Shown one piece after another: positions 49,497 to 59,073 of a DNA stretch of 64,000 bases. The translations under genes and the position numbers were made by a program. The notes under the pieces are model-generated. The model was not told the origin of the DNA, ran no database searches, and saw only the letters and a list, made by a program, of their open reading frames with translations. The stretch's first letter is position 1, and each line of letters opens with the position of its first letter. The stretch lies in assembly GCF_900111685.1 (NCBI RefSeq), contig NZ_FOHX01000005.1, positions 186,001-250,000 on the forward strand, read 5' to 3'. The DNA is from Nonomuraea wenchangensis. Its GTDB lineage: Bacteria; Actinomycetota; Actinomycetes; Streptosporangiales; Streptosporangiaceae.

Positions 49497-49679
49497 GGAT
49501 TCCCTTTCGAAGGTGACATGGACCGCGCCACCCTGCCCGATAAGCACCTTTCGTCGCGAATTGACCATGAAAGCGTAGATCGTTAGTAAAGCCTGGCGTG
49601 TCTCACTGTCCAGGGGTTTTGTCAGCTGAATGAGGGCTGCGTCACATTTCGCCGGGACTGACCGCCGAGCGGGGTTCTG

Positions 49680-49685
49680 TATCGT
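49680..49685 (+). promoter_or_regulatory. -10 hexamer TATCGT, leaderless promoter
   Basis: Six bases before ATG 49692. Confidence 0.55.
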
Positions 49686-49691
49686 CGGATC

Positions 49692-50180
49692 ATGAGCCTC
49701 AGTGACATCCCGCTCCGCACGCTCGCCGACGCACCCACCACGCTCCGCGAGCTCACGGCGGGCCGCCCCGCCCTCATCGTCAACGTGGCCTCCCGCTGCG
49801 GCCTGACGCCGCAGTACAGCGGCCTGGTCCAGCTCCAGGAGCAGTACGGCCCGCGCGGCCTCACCGTCATCGGCGTGCCGTGCAACCAGTTCGCCGGGCA
49901 GGAGCCGGGGTCGGCGGAGGAGATCCAGACCTTCTGCGCCACGACGTACGGCGTGGACTTCCCGCTCCTCGCCAAGACCGAGGTCAACGGCCCCGACCGG
50001 CACCCGCTCTACGCGGAGCTCACCCAACTGGCCGACGCCGAGGGCGAGGCCGGCGACGTGCAGTGGAACTTCGAGAAGTTCCTGGTCGACGGCGAGGGCG
50101 CCCCGGTCGCCCGCTTCCGCCCCCGCACTGCGCCGGAGGACCCGGCCGTCACCACGGCCATCGACAAGCTCCTGAGCTGA
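49692..50180 (+). CDS. Glutathione/thioredoxin peroxidase (Gpx family)
   Basis: 162 residues. The peroxidatic Cys36 is in NVASRCGLTPQY, the partner residues are in VPCNQFAGQEPG and VQWNFEKFLV, and Cys82 (TFCATTYG) is in the position of the resolving cysteine of thioredoxin-dependent Gpx enzymes. As actinobacteria mostly use mycothiol, thioredoxin is the likely reductant. It detoxifies peroxides in the cytoplasm. Confidence 0.94.
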   Translation: MSLSDIPLRTLADAPTTLRELTAGRPALIVNVASRCGLTPQYSGLVQLQEQYGPRGLTVIGVPCNQFAGQEPGSAEEIQTFCATTYGVDFPLLAKTEVNGPDRHPLYAELTQLADAEGEAGDVQWNFEKFLVDGEGAPVARFRPRTAPEDPAVTTAIDKLLS

Positions 50181-50233
50181 CGGCAATCGTCCGGTTACGG
50201 TACGCGATTTCCGCTGCGGGGTATCGGTGATCC

Positions 50234-51418
50234 ATGACGAGCAACCCGTACGCAGGAGCTCCCTTCGGATACGCCGCCGAGCCCGCCGCCGCGCCCTACT
50301 CCATCGTCGAGCTGATGCCCGGCGTCCGCAACGCGCTGGACTACCTGCGGCTGCGGGCCGGGGAGCGGGTGCTGCTCATGATGGAGCACGCCGTCGACCC
50401 GGTCGTGGTGCAGGCGTTCGCGGCGGCGGCCGCGTTCCGTGACGCGGACGTGCGGATCCTGTCGGTGCCGCCGTTCAGCGCCGGCGGATGGGACAGGGAG
50501 GCGCCGCTCGCCGTCGAGACCGCCGCCTTCCGCGCGGCCGACGTCGTCATCGCCGGCACGTGGTGGGGCGAGGTGCACACGGCCCCGCTGTTCTTCGACC
50601 AGATCAAAGCACGCTCCTCGCGCTGGCTGTCGCTGCACATGACGGCCACCGCCGGGGCGCTGCTGACCGGCGCCCGGCTGCCCGCCGAGGTCTTCTACGC
50701 CCTGCTGCGGCGGACGCTGGCGCGGCTCTCGCCGGCCCGCTCGATCCGGGTGACCTCCGAGAGGGGCACCGACGTCACCTACTCGGGGTTCACCTTCGAC
50801 CCCGATCCGGGGGCGATGCGGCCGGGGGACTGGCGGCCCTTCCCGTACGGCGGCGCCAACTTCTGGCCCACGGACACCGAAGGCGTGATCGTCATCGAGG
50901 ACTCCACGGTCACCGGCGTGCCCGAGGAGCCGCTGCGCGTCACGCTGGAGGGCAACCTGGTCCGCAAGATCGAGGGTGGCATGGCCGCCGAGCAGCTGCG
51001 CCGCTACGCGCCCGGCGGCTTCTACATGCGCCACGGCCTCCTCGGGCTCAACCCGAAGGTACGCGTGGCGGGCGGCGCCCAGTTCGAGCGGGAGAAGCAC
51101 GCGGGCGCCTTCTACTGCGGCATCGACGGGCTGACCGACGGCGTGCCGGTCACGACCGGGCCCGGCTTCGCCCACTGCGACATCCAGGTGGACCGGCCGA
51201 CGATGCTGGTCGACGGCGAGCTGTTCATCGAGCGGGGGCGGCTGCTGCTGCTCGACGATCCGGAGATCAGGGAGGTGGCGGCGCGGTTCGGGCCGCCGGA
51301 GGTCGTCCTGGACGACAACCCGACGATGATCCTGCCGCGCCGCTACACCGAAGCCGGACAGGGAACGGACGCGGCGGCGGAGCCGGTCAGCGGCGCGGGC
51401 CGCAGCTTCCCCGGATGA
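50234..51418 (+). CDS. M29 aminopeptidase/NicX-like superfamily protein
   Basis: 394 residues. The region VRNALDYLRLRAGERVLLM, ADVVIAGTWWGEVHTAP, and VRKIEGGMAAEQLRRYAPGG with HGLLGLNPKVR and GFAHCDIQVD resembles the M29/aminopeptidase T fold, which is also used by the 2,5-dihydroxypyridine dioxygenase NicX. The metal-binding Glu/His set in the C-terminal half appears present (HCDIQVDR, EREKHAGAFYCGIDG). Peptidase or ring-cleavage function cannot be told apart from sequence alone. Its 3' end overlaps the convergent lacI gene by 32 bases. Confidence 0.65.
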   Translation: MTSNPYAGAPFGYAAEPAAAPYSIVELMPGVRNALDYLRLRAGERVLLMMEHAVDPVVVQAFAAAAAFRDADVRILSVPPFSAGGWDREAPLAVETAAFRAADVVIAGTWWGEVHTAPLFFDQIKARSSRWLSLHMTATAGALLTGARLPAEVFYALLRRTLARLSPARSIRVTSERGTDVTYSGFTFDPDPGAMRPGDWRPFPYGGANFWPTDTEGVIVIEDSTVTGVPEEPLRVTLEGNLVRKIEGGMAAEQLRRYAPGGFYMRHGLLGLNPKVRVAGGAQFEREKHAGAFYCGIDGLTDGVPVTTGPGFAHCDIQVDRPTMLVDGELFIERGRLLLLDDPEIREVAARFGPPEVVLDDNPTMILPRRYTEAGQGTDAAAEPVSGAGRSFPG

Positions 51419-52442
51419 TCAGCTCGGTCGGCAGCACCACCGTGCGCGGCCGGCGGACGCCCGGCCGCAGCACCAGCTCGGCGGCCCGGTAGCCCATGTC
51501 GCGCCCCGGCTGCGCGATCACCGTCAGCGGAGGGGAGCAGAGCTCGGCCCATGGCACGTCGTCGTACATGACGAGCGAGACGTCCCGCGGCACCCGCAGG
51601 TCGAGCTCCCTGGCCGCCAGCACCGCCGCCTCGCCGAGCACGTTGCCCCCGGCCACCACCGCCGTCAGGTCGGGACGGCTCTGGAACAGCCCGGAGGCCG
51701 CCGCGTAGGCGGAGTCGCGGCTGCCGGTGGCGAAGACCACCAGCTCCTCGTCCACCGGCGTGCCCACCGCCTCGCGGAAGGCCGCCACCCGCCGGTCGTG
51801 CCCGGGGCCGCCGAGGAAGGCGATGCGCCGGTGCCCGAGGCCGCGCAGGTAGCGCACGGCGGTGCGGATGCCCGCGCGGTCGTCGGCCAGCACGGACGGC
51901 GCCTCCGGCGGGCGCGGGCGGACGGCGGGGGACAGGCCGTCGAGGCGCATGAGGTCGTCCACGGCGTCCTGCTGCTCCTCCTCGGCGGGCCGCGCGGGCA
52001 GGCGGTCGGCGAAGACCACCGTCATCCCCGCCCGTACGGCCGGCGCCCAGGTCTCGGCGTCGCCCGTGGGGACCGCGATCAGCCGGTCGACGCTCTGCTC
52101 CAGCAGCATCCCGATCAGCTCGGACTCCTGCTCGGGGTCGTCGCCGGTGGAGCCGACCACCACCGGCTCGCCGGTGGAGCGGGCGCAGGCGAGCACGCCC
52201 TCGGCGAGCTGGCCGTAGAAGGTGTCGGTGAGGTCGGGGACGAGCAGGCCCATGCCGCCGGTGCGGCGCTGGCGCAGGTTGCGCCCGAGCGCGCTCGGGC
52301 GGTAGTCGAGCTGCGCGGCGACGGCGAGCACGCGCTCGCGCGTGTGGGGGCTGGCCGAGCCGCCGGACAGCACCCTGGAGACGGTCGCGACGCCCACGCC
52401 GGCCGCCTCGGCCACATCCTTGATCGTCGCCCGCTTCTCCAT
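51387..52442 (-). CDS. LacI-family transcriptional regulator
   Basis: 351 residues. N-terminal ATIKDVAEAAGVGVATVSRV (helix-turn-helix 5-24) and the hinge LDYRPSALGRNLRQRRT are canonical LacI/GalR, then the sugar-binding core with GMGLLVPDLTDTFYGQLAEG and VVAGGNVLGEAAVLAARE. It probably senses a sugar or sugar phosphate. The operator-like palindrome at 52441-52456 overlaps its start codon (autorepression), and a related site lies in front of the divergent MsiK-like ATPase gene. Confidence 0.94.
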   Translation of the reverse strand: MEKRATIKDVAEAAGVGVATVSRVLSGGSASPHTRERVLAVAAQLDYRPSALGRNLRQRRTGGMGLLVPDLTDTFYGQLAEGVLACARSTGEPVVVGSTGDDPEQESELIGMLLEQSVDRLIAVPTGDAETWAPAVRAGMTVVFADRLPARPAEEEQQDAVDDLMRLDGLSPAVRPRPPEAPSVLADDRAGIRTAVRYLRGLGHRRIAFLGGPGHDRRVAAFREAVGTPVDEELVVFATGSRDSAYAAASGLFQSRPDLTAVVAGGNVLGEAAVLAARELDLRVPRDVSLVMYDDVPWAELCSPPLTVIAQPGRDMGYRAAELVLRPGVRRPRTVVLPTELIIRGSCGPRR

Positions 52443-52456
52443 GGAAACGATTCCAT
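52441..52456. promoter_or_regulatory. LacI operator at the lacI start codon
   Basis: ATGGAA-ACGA-TTCCAT is a perfect inverted repeat with the AACG/CGTT-type centre usual for LacI/GalR operators. Confidence 0.75.
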
Positions 52457-52547
52457 CATGGTTTCCGCCAAGAGGGAAGTTGCGGGCGTCGGCAACGCCT
52501 GGTCACACGGGAACTCTTGACACCGATCACCCTTTCGGGTGAGATGT

Positions 52548-52571
52548 TTGAAATCGTATCCACGTACGTGG
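52548..52571. promoter_or_regulatory. Second LacI-like site and adjacent palindrome before the MsiK-like gene
   Basis: On the minus strand TGGATACGATTTCAA (52548-52562) matches the lacI operator at 12 of 15 positions. Next to it CCACGTACGTGG (52560-52571) is a perfect 12-base palindrome. A TTGACA -35 lies at 52517-52522 with hairpin TCACCC/GGGTGA at 52527-52542. Confidence 0.6.
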
Positions 52572-52623
52572 GGACACGCTACCAATCCGGGCCTTAGCGC
52601 GCCCTGGAGCACGAAGGACTGTC

Positions 52624-53838
<1,215 letters not shown>

Positions 53839-53862
53839 GCGGGTCTCCCGTCTCCTGAATCC

Positions 53863-53887
53863 CGGCCGTGAGCTCCGCTCACGGCCG
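53863..53887 (+). terminator. Strong hairpin terminator after the MsiK-like gene
   Basis: CGGCCGTGAGC and GCTCACGGCCG are exact complements around TCC. A second stem, GGGCCCCC/GGGGGCCC, follows at about 53890-53926. Confidence 0.85.
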
Positions 53888-53950
53888 TTGGGCCCCCACC
53901 GCGACCCCCTCCCGCGGCGGGGGCCCGTTCTCATGCCGGGGGAGGAGCGG

Positions 53951-54700
53951 TCAGCGGCCGATGCGGGAGGAGACGTAGCGCTGCAGGCCGCGCGGCACCA
54001 GCCGGCCGACCGCCACGATCGCCTTGTAGCGCGGGTCGGGCACGGACACCCGCTTGCCCAGCGCCAGGTCGCGCAGCCCCTCGCGGACCACGTCGTCGGC
54101 CTTGAGCCACAGGAAGCCCGGGATGCCCGAGGTGTCCATGTCGGCCCGCTGGTGGAACTCGGTGCGCACGAACCCCGGGCAGAGCGCCATGATCTTGATG
54201 CGCGGGTTGCCGACCTCGTTCGCGGCCGACTCGCTGAAGTTGACCACCCACGCCTTGGACGCGCTGTAGGTGCCCCGCGTGAAGAACGCCGCCGCCGACG
54301 CCACGTTGACGATCGCGCCCCGGTCGCGCTCGCGCATGCCGGGCAGCGCGGCCAGGGTGAGCCGCAGCACCGCCTCGCAGTGCAGCCGCAGCATGCGCAC
54401 CTCGTCGGCGACCGGCACCTCGGGGAAGTGCCCGCGGTTGCCGAAGCCCGCGTTGTTGACCAGCACGTCCACGCCCTCGCGGACGCGCGACTCGACCGCC
54501 GCCAGGCCCTCCTCCGTCGTCAGGTCGGCGGGCAGCACCTCGACGCTCACGCCGTACCTCAGCTTGAGCTGGCCGGCGGTCTCGGCGAGGCGGGCCTCGT
54601 CGCGCGCGACCAGGACGAGAGAGCAGGACTCGGCGGCCAGGCGGCGGGCGAAGGCGGCGCCGAGGCCGGCGGTGGCGCCGGTGATCAGAGCGGTGGGCAT
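53951..54700 (-). CDS. Short-chain dehydrogenase/reductase
   Basis: Classical SDR, 249 residues, Rossmann fold. Cofactor motif TGATAGLG (7-14), NNAG (82-85), catalytic S135, Y145 and K149 in YSASK. The C-terminal block TEFHQRADMDTSGIPGFLW resembles oxidoreductases acting on fatty or lipid-like aldehydes. ATG 54700 is 17 bases after the CMD gene in the same direction, so the two may form an operon. Confidence 0.92.
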   Translation of the reverse strand: MPTALITGATAGLGAAFARRLAAESCSLVLVARDEARLAETAGQLKLRYGVSVEVLPADLTTEEGLAAVESRVREGVDVLVNNAGFGNRGHFPEVPVADEVRMLRLHCEAVLRLTLAALPGMRERDRGAIVNVASAAAFFTRGTYSASKAWVVNFSESAANEVGNPRIKIMALCPGFVRTEFHQRADMDTSGIPGFLWLKADDVVREGLRDLALGKRVSVPDPRYKAIVAVGRLVPRGLQRYVSSRIGR

Positions 54701-54717
54701 GCCCGCAACCCTAACGC

Positions 54718-55083
54718 CTACCCCGCGTGCCCGGCGGCACCGGAGCAGGGCCGGCCGGCGCGTTCGATCAGGCTCTCCACCTGGTCGTTGAGCCGCGCGC
54801 CGCGCGCCCAGCCGGCGTAGTGCAACAGGAACACGACGACCTCGCGCAGCTCCGTCTCGGTGAGCTCGCCGGTGCGCAGCGCGGCGTCGAGATGCGTCTC
54901 CACCTGATCGTCCAGGCCCTGGCCGACGAGCAGCCCGAGGAGGAGCAGCCGGCGCTCCCTGACCGGCAGGACGGTCCTCGCCCACACGTCGGCGAACCGG
55001 CGCTCGGCCATCATGCCGAAGGAGTCGACGATCTGCATTGCGGGTTCCGTCATCACGAGCTCCCGGTCGATAGGGATCCTCAT
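54718..55083 (-). CDS. Carboxymuconolactone decarboxylase (CMD) family protein
   Basis: 121 residues, helical. LREVVVFLLHYAGWARGARL is the usual core, with Glu and His, but no CxxC, so it is not an AhpD-type peroxidase; gamma-lactone decarboxylase relatives lack the pair too. ATG 55083 and ATG 55053 (better GGGAG spacing) are both possible starts. It precedes an SDR gene, a common pairing in degradation of aromatic-derived lactones, though no other such genes are here. Confidence 0.82.
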   Translation of the reverse strand: MRIPIDRELVMTEPAMQIVDSFGMMAERRFADVWARTVLPVRERRLLLLGLLVGQGLDDQVETHLDAALRTGELTETELREVVVFLLHYAGWARGARLNDQVESLIERAGRPCSGAAGHAG

Positions 55084-55298
55084 ATCTTTCGCTACTTCCT
55101 GAGTTGAACCAATGGGGGTTGCATGAACGTTGTAGTGACCGCCGCGCCACCGAGGGCTCCGCCCCCGGGGGATCTGTAACAAATCGAGCCAAGGGCCGGG
55201 CAAGATTTGGTCAAGATTTCTCATTCCGCTGCGGGCTCATTACCTCTGAAAAGCGGGCACAACAACTCCGTCGGTCCGTAAACCGGAGGTAAGCCCTG

Positions 55299-55976
55299 GT
55301 GACCAAGACACGGGCTTTGATCGCGCTCATGGTGACGGTGACCTTGCTGTCCGCCTGCGGGCAGCCGGAGTTCACCTACGTCCGTGACCGCGACGGGACG
55401 ACCTACTTCAAAGTGCCGTCCTCGTTCAAGCAGCTCGACGCCAACCCCATCGAGGTGTATCTGTCGGGCGACCACCCCAGCTCGGCGGCCGCGGCGCTGC
55501 GGGCCCAGCGGGTCTGGTCGACGGCCTTCGACCAGTCCGCGGATCCCTCGGTCGACCATCTGCTGGGTTCCAAGGACCCCTTCGTGTACGCCACCGTGCA
55601 CCAGCTCACCGAGGAGCAGCGGGACGCGGTGTCACTCAACCGGCTGCGCGACTTCGTGCTGCCGGTCACCGAGCAGGTGCGCGAGATCTACGCGCAGCAG
55701 GTCGCCGCCACCGGGGAGACGCCGGTCTTCAGGAACTTCGAGCTCCTCGACGACCAGGTCCTGAGCCTCGACGACGGCGCCAAGGGCGTACGGGTGCGGT
55801 TCAACTACCAGATCGGCGCCGACGTCCAGACCTTCGACCACACCGCCATCCTCGACGGGAAGGGCGACACGGTCTCCGTCATGCTCCTCGGCTGCCAGGT
55901 GACCTGCTACCGGCGGCACGCCGGCGAGTTCGACAAGATCGCGAGTTCCTTCAAGCTGCTCCGGCTGCCTGGATGA
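55299..55976 (+). CDS. Putative lipoprotein upstream of the FtsH-like protease
   Basis: 225 residues with a lipoprotein signal (basic start, hydrophobic core, lipobox LSAC, Cys20). The mature part is a compact soluble domain with two cysteines near the C-terminus (LLGCQVTCYRR), likely a disulfide, and the block VRVRFNYQIGADVQTFDHTAILDGKG. No known family. GGAGGT precedes GTG 55299. The next gene's TTG starts eleven bases after its stop, and GAGGGAG, the ribosome binding site, straddles the stop, so the two are translated as a unit on the same membrane. Confidence 0.82.
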   Translation: MTKTRALIALMVTVTLLSACGQPEFTYVRDRDGTTYFKVPSSFKQLDANPIEVYLSGDHPSSAAAALRAQRVWSTAFDQSADPSVDHLLGSKDPFVYATVHQLTEEQRDAVSLNRLRDFVLPVTEQVREIYAQQVAATGETPVFRNFELLDDQVLSLDDGAKGVRVRFNYQIGADVQTFDHTAILDGKGDTVSVMLLGCQVTCYRRHAGEFDKIASSFKLLRLPG

Positions 55977-55986
55977 GGGAGCACCA

Positions 55987-58900
55987 TTGACCACGACCCC
56001 CGAACACCATGAAGGGCTGCGCGCACCCGGCAGCGGGCCCTCCGATCCCGAATCCGTGACCAGGAAGAAAATGCCGTTCTGGGACCGGAGCAAATTCCTC
56101 GTCGCCCTGGTGCTCGCCTTTCTCGTCCTGGCGTGGAAGGAGACGGTCGACTACACGGGCATCATGCCCTTCCTCGACGGCGTGCGGAGGATCGCCCAGA
56201 ACTACCCGTGGATCTTCTGGCTGCTGGGCGTCGAGCTCGTACGTCAGACGCACTTCCTCGTCAGCGAGCACTGGTCCGGCTACCACCGGTTCTGGAGCCA
56301 GAAGGTCTTCGGCGGCTTCGAGCGGTGGACGCACCGGCGCTTCGACGACTGGACGCGCTACCGGCTCTCCCGCGCGCTCAAGATCGCCTTCCTGATCACG
56401 CTGGTCGCCATGGTGCTGGGGGCGGTGCTGGACGTCAGCCCGTTCACCGCGCTCCTGCAGGCGCCCACGCTGATCTGGCAGGCGCTGCCGTTCTTCCTCC
56501 AGATCGTCTTCCTGTTCTTCTTCGTCATCATCCAGTTCGTCGGCCTGTTCTGGTTCCTGTCGCGCGGCGGCGTCGAGACGTACTTCCCCGACGACATCAA
56601 GACCCGCTTCAACGACGTGTGGGGGCAGGACCACGTGGTCGAGCGGGTCCGCGAGAACATCGTCTTCCTGGAACGGCCCGACGAGATCGAGCGGCGCGGC
56701 GGGTACGTCCCGAGCGGCCTGCTGCTGTGGGGCCCGCCCGGCACCGGCAAGACCCTCATGGCCGAGGCCGTGGCCGGCGAGACCGGCAAGCCGTACGTGT
56801 TCGTGGACCCGGGCGCGTTCACGAACATGTTCATGGGCATCGGCATCCTCAAGGTCAAGACGCTGTTCAGGAAGCTGCGCAAGCTGGCGCTCCGCTACGG
56901 CGGCGTCATCGTCTTCTTCGACGAGGCCGACTCGCTCGGCAAGCGCGGCCGGCTCGCCCAGCAGGGGCCCAACGTGCCCGGCGGCGGCTTCTCCGCTATG
57001 ACGGACGCGCACGGCTGCCACGGCTTCGGCTACCTGTCGGAGCCGACCCGGCAGATGCTCACCTTCCGCTCCCGTCGCGAGGACCGCGACGAGCCCGGCG
57101 GGCGCAGCCGCTTCATGATGGGCGGCGGCATGATGGGCGGCGGCGGCGACCCCGGCACCCTTCAGGCGCTGCTCACCGAGCTGTCCGGGCTGAAGAAGCC
57201 GCGCGGCTTCTTCAACCGCTTCGTCCGCCGGCTGCTCGGCATGCGGCCCAAGCCGCCGCCCAAATACCGCATCCTCGTCATGATGGCCACCAACCGGCCC
57301 GACGCTCTGGACGAGGCGCTGCTGCGGCCCGGCCGCATCGACCGCATCTACAAGGTCGGCTACCCGTCCAAGGCCGGGCGGATGCGCACCTACCAGGGCT
57401 ACTTCGACAAGGTCTGGCACGAGCTCACGCCGGAGCAGATCGACAAGCTCGCCACCATCACCCCGTACGCGACGGGCGCCACGATCAAGGACCTGGTCAA
57501 CGAGTCCCTGATCACCGCCATCCGCGACGGCCGGGAGATCATCACCTGGTCCGACGTGCTGCGCGCCAAACGGCTCAAGCAGCTCGGCCCGCCCGAGGAC
57601 GTCGAGTACATCGAGCGCGAGCGGCACGCCGTCGCCGTGCACGAGGCCTGCCACGCCGTGGTGGCGTACGCGACCAGGTTCCACCTGGAGATCGACATCG
57701 CGACCATCGAGAAGGGCGCCGACTACCTGGGCATGGTCGCCTCGATCAAGCCCGAGGACCAGTTCACCCGATGGAAGTCCGAGCACGAGGCCGACATCAT
57801 GGTGTCGCTGGCGTCGCTGGCCGGCGAGCGCATGTTCTTCGGCGAGGACAACTCCTCCGGCGTCTCCGGCGACCTGTTCTCGGCGACGTACCTCACGGCC
57901 ATGATGGAGTCCTACTGGGGCATGGGGTCGGGTGTCACCTCGCTGCCCGCGCTCCAGGAGCTGGAGATCCTGGGCGGCAAGGCGGTGCGCAAGCGCCCGC
58001 CCGGCGGGGGCGGCGGCATCGGCATCACCGACAGGGAGCCGGCCCGGCGCGAGCCCGACCTCACCCCCGACGTGCTGGGGGAGCGCATCGAGTTCAACCT
58101 GGTGCGGCTGCTGGAGCAGACCGAGCAGCTGCTGCGGGAGCACCGCAGGGAGGTGCTCTGCGTGGCGCACGCGCTGGAGACGCACAAGACGCTCAACGGG
58201 GACGACGTCGTGGCGATCATCCGGCGCGAGCCCGGGCCGCTCCTCGACGGCACCGTCTACGCCTCCGACACGCTCTACGAGGAGCTGGAGGAGTACCACC
58301 TGGAGGCGGCGCGGGCGCACCGGGAGCACAGCCGGGTCGAGCGCGAGCTGCCGGGGCCGGCGCGCGGGGTCGTCCCGGCGGCGGCTCACGCCGGGAGCAC
58401 GACCGCGACGGCGGTCCCGATCGTGTCCCCTCCGCCCGCCCCGGGCGGGCCGTTCGGGGCGGGTGGCGCCGGTGCGCCCCCGGGCCTGATCCTCCCGCCC
58501 GCGACCCCACCTCCTCCGGCCCGGCCTGGGGTGGCGGGTCCGCAAGGGTTCGGGGAGGCGGCCGAGCGGCCGGAGTTCGTGCCGTGGGCGGCCGAGCCGT
58601 CGCCGCCGCCGTCCGCGCGAGCGGTGCCGGTGGCCCCGGTGGTGGCCGGGCCCTCGCGGCGGCGGCGTGCCGCGGGCCGCGCATGGCTGGTCATCGCCAG
58701 CCTGCTCGGCCTGGTCGTGCTGTCCGTCATCGCCGCGCTGGCGGTGACGGGCGCGGGCGGCAACCTGCTGAACGCCGCCGGCTCCCGGGGGATCGCCTCG
58801 CCGGGGCTGCTGCTGGTGCTGTTCGTGGTGATCGTCGCGGTCATCGTGGGCGGCGGGCTCGCGCTGGTCGCGGTCAAGGGCGTACGGGCGGCCCAGGCGA

Positions 58901-59046
58901 AGGCCGAGCGCGAGCGCGACGAGGCGCACGCGCGGGCCCAGCTCCTCGCCGCCGCCATGGACCCGGACACCGCGCTGCGGCTGCTCGGCTACGACGGCAA
59001 CGGGAACGGCCACGGGAACGGACACGGGCGCGACGGCCGCACCTGA
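55987..59046 (+). CDS. FtsH-like membrane AAA+ zinc protease, atypical architecture
   Basis: 1019 residues. N-terminal part: about four membrane helices (to about residue 190). AAA+ module: Walker A GPPGTGKT (249-256), pore-loop-like FMGIG, Walker B FFDEAD (310-315), arginine-finger block LLRPGRIDR. M41 protease: H552-E-A-C-H556 with the third zinc ligand D629 in SSGVSGDLFSAT, the normal FtsH spacing. Unlike FtsH it carries a long Met/Gly-rich insert between Walker B and the sensor (about 110 residues instead of about 50) and a Pro-rich C-terminal region followed by two more membrane helices (about 898-922 and 939-964) and a Gly/Asn/His tail. TTG start 55987. Confidence 0.9.
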   Translation: MTTTPEHHEGLRAPGSGPSDPESVTRKKMPFWDRSKFLVALVLAFLVLAWKETVDYTGIMPFLDGVRRIAQNYPWIFWLLGVELVRQTHFLVSEHWSGYHRFWSQKVFGGFERWTHRRFDDWTRYRLSRALKIAFLITLVAMVLGAVLDVSPFTALLQAPTLIWQALPFFLQIVFLFFFVIIQFVGLFWFLSRGGVETYFPDDIKTRFNDVWGQDHVVERVRENIVFLERPDEIERRGGYVPSGLLLWGPPGTGKTLMAEAVAGETGKPYVFVDPGAFTNMFMGIGILKVKTLFRKLRKLALRYGGVIVFFDEADSLGKRGRLAQQGPNVPGGGFSAMTDAHGCHGFGYLSEPTRQMLTFRSRREDRDEPGGRSRFMMGGGMMGGGGDPGTLQALLTELSGLKKPRGFFNRFVRRLLGMRPKPPPKYRILVMMATNRPDALDEALLRPGRIDRIYKVGYPSKAGRMRTYQGYFDKVWHELTPEQIDKLATITPYATGATIKDLVNESLITAIRDGREIITWSDVLRAKRLKQLGPPEDVEYIERERHAVAVHEACHAVVAYATRFHLEIDIATIEKGADYLGMVASIKPEDQFTRWKSEHEADIMVSLASLAGERMFFGEDNSSGVSGDLFSATYLTAMMESYWGMGSGVTSLPALQELEILGGKAVRKRPPGGGGGIGITDREPARREPDLTPDVLGERIEFNLVRLLEQTEQLLREHRREVLCVAHALETHKTLNGDDVVAIIRREPGPLLDGTVYASDTLYEELEEYHLEAARAHREHSRVERELPGPARGVVPAAAHAGSTTATAVPIVSPPPAPGGPFGAGGAGAPPGLILPPATPPPPARPGVAGPQGFGEAAERPEFVPWAAEPSPPPSARAVPVAPVVAGPSRRRRAAGRAWLVIASLLGLVVLSVIAALAVTGAGGNLLNAAGSRGIASPGLLLVLFVVIVAVIVGGGLALVAVKGVRAAQAKAERERDEAHARAQLLAAAMDPDTALRLLGYDGNGNGHGNGHGRDGRT

Positions 59047-59073
59047 CCGAGGTGAGGGGCACGGCCGGACCCG

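Noticed and set aside
54718..55083. AhpD-like alkylhydroperoxidase
   Set aside because: The CxxC redox pair is absent, leaving only the general CMD fold.
55951..59025. Very long open frame opposite the FtsH-like gene (over 1000 codons)
   Set aside because: It is a GC-rich antisense shadow: no start signal, no recognisable domain, His/Arg/Gln/Gly-biased composition, and the plus strand encodes a clear protease. The same applies to long frames opposite the ABC genes, hyuAB, dinG and the aldehyde dehydrogenase.
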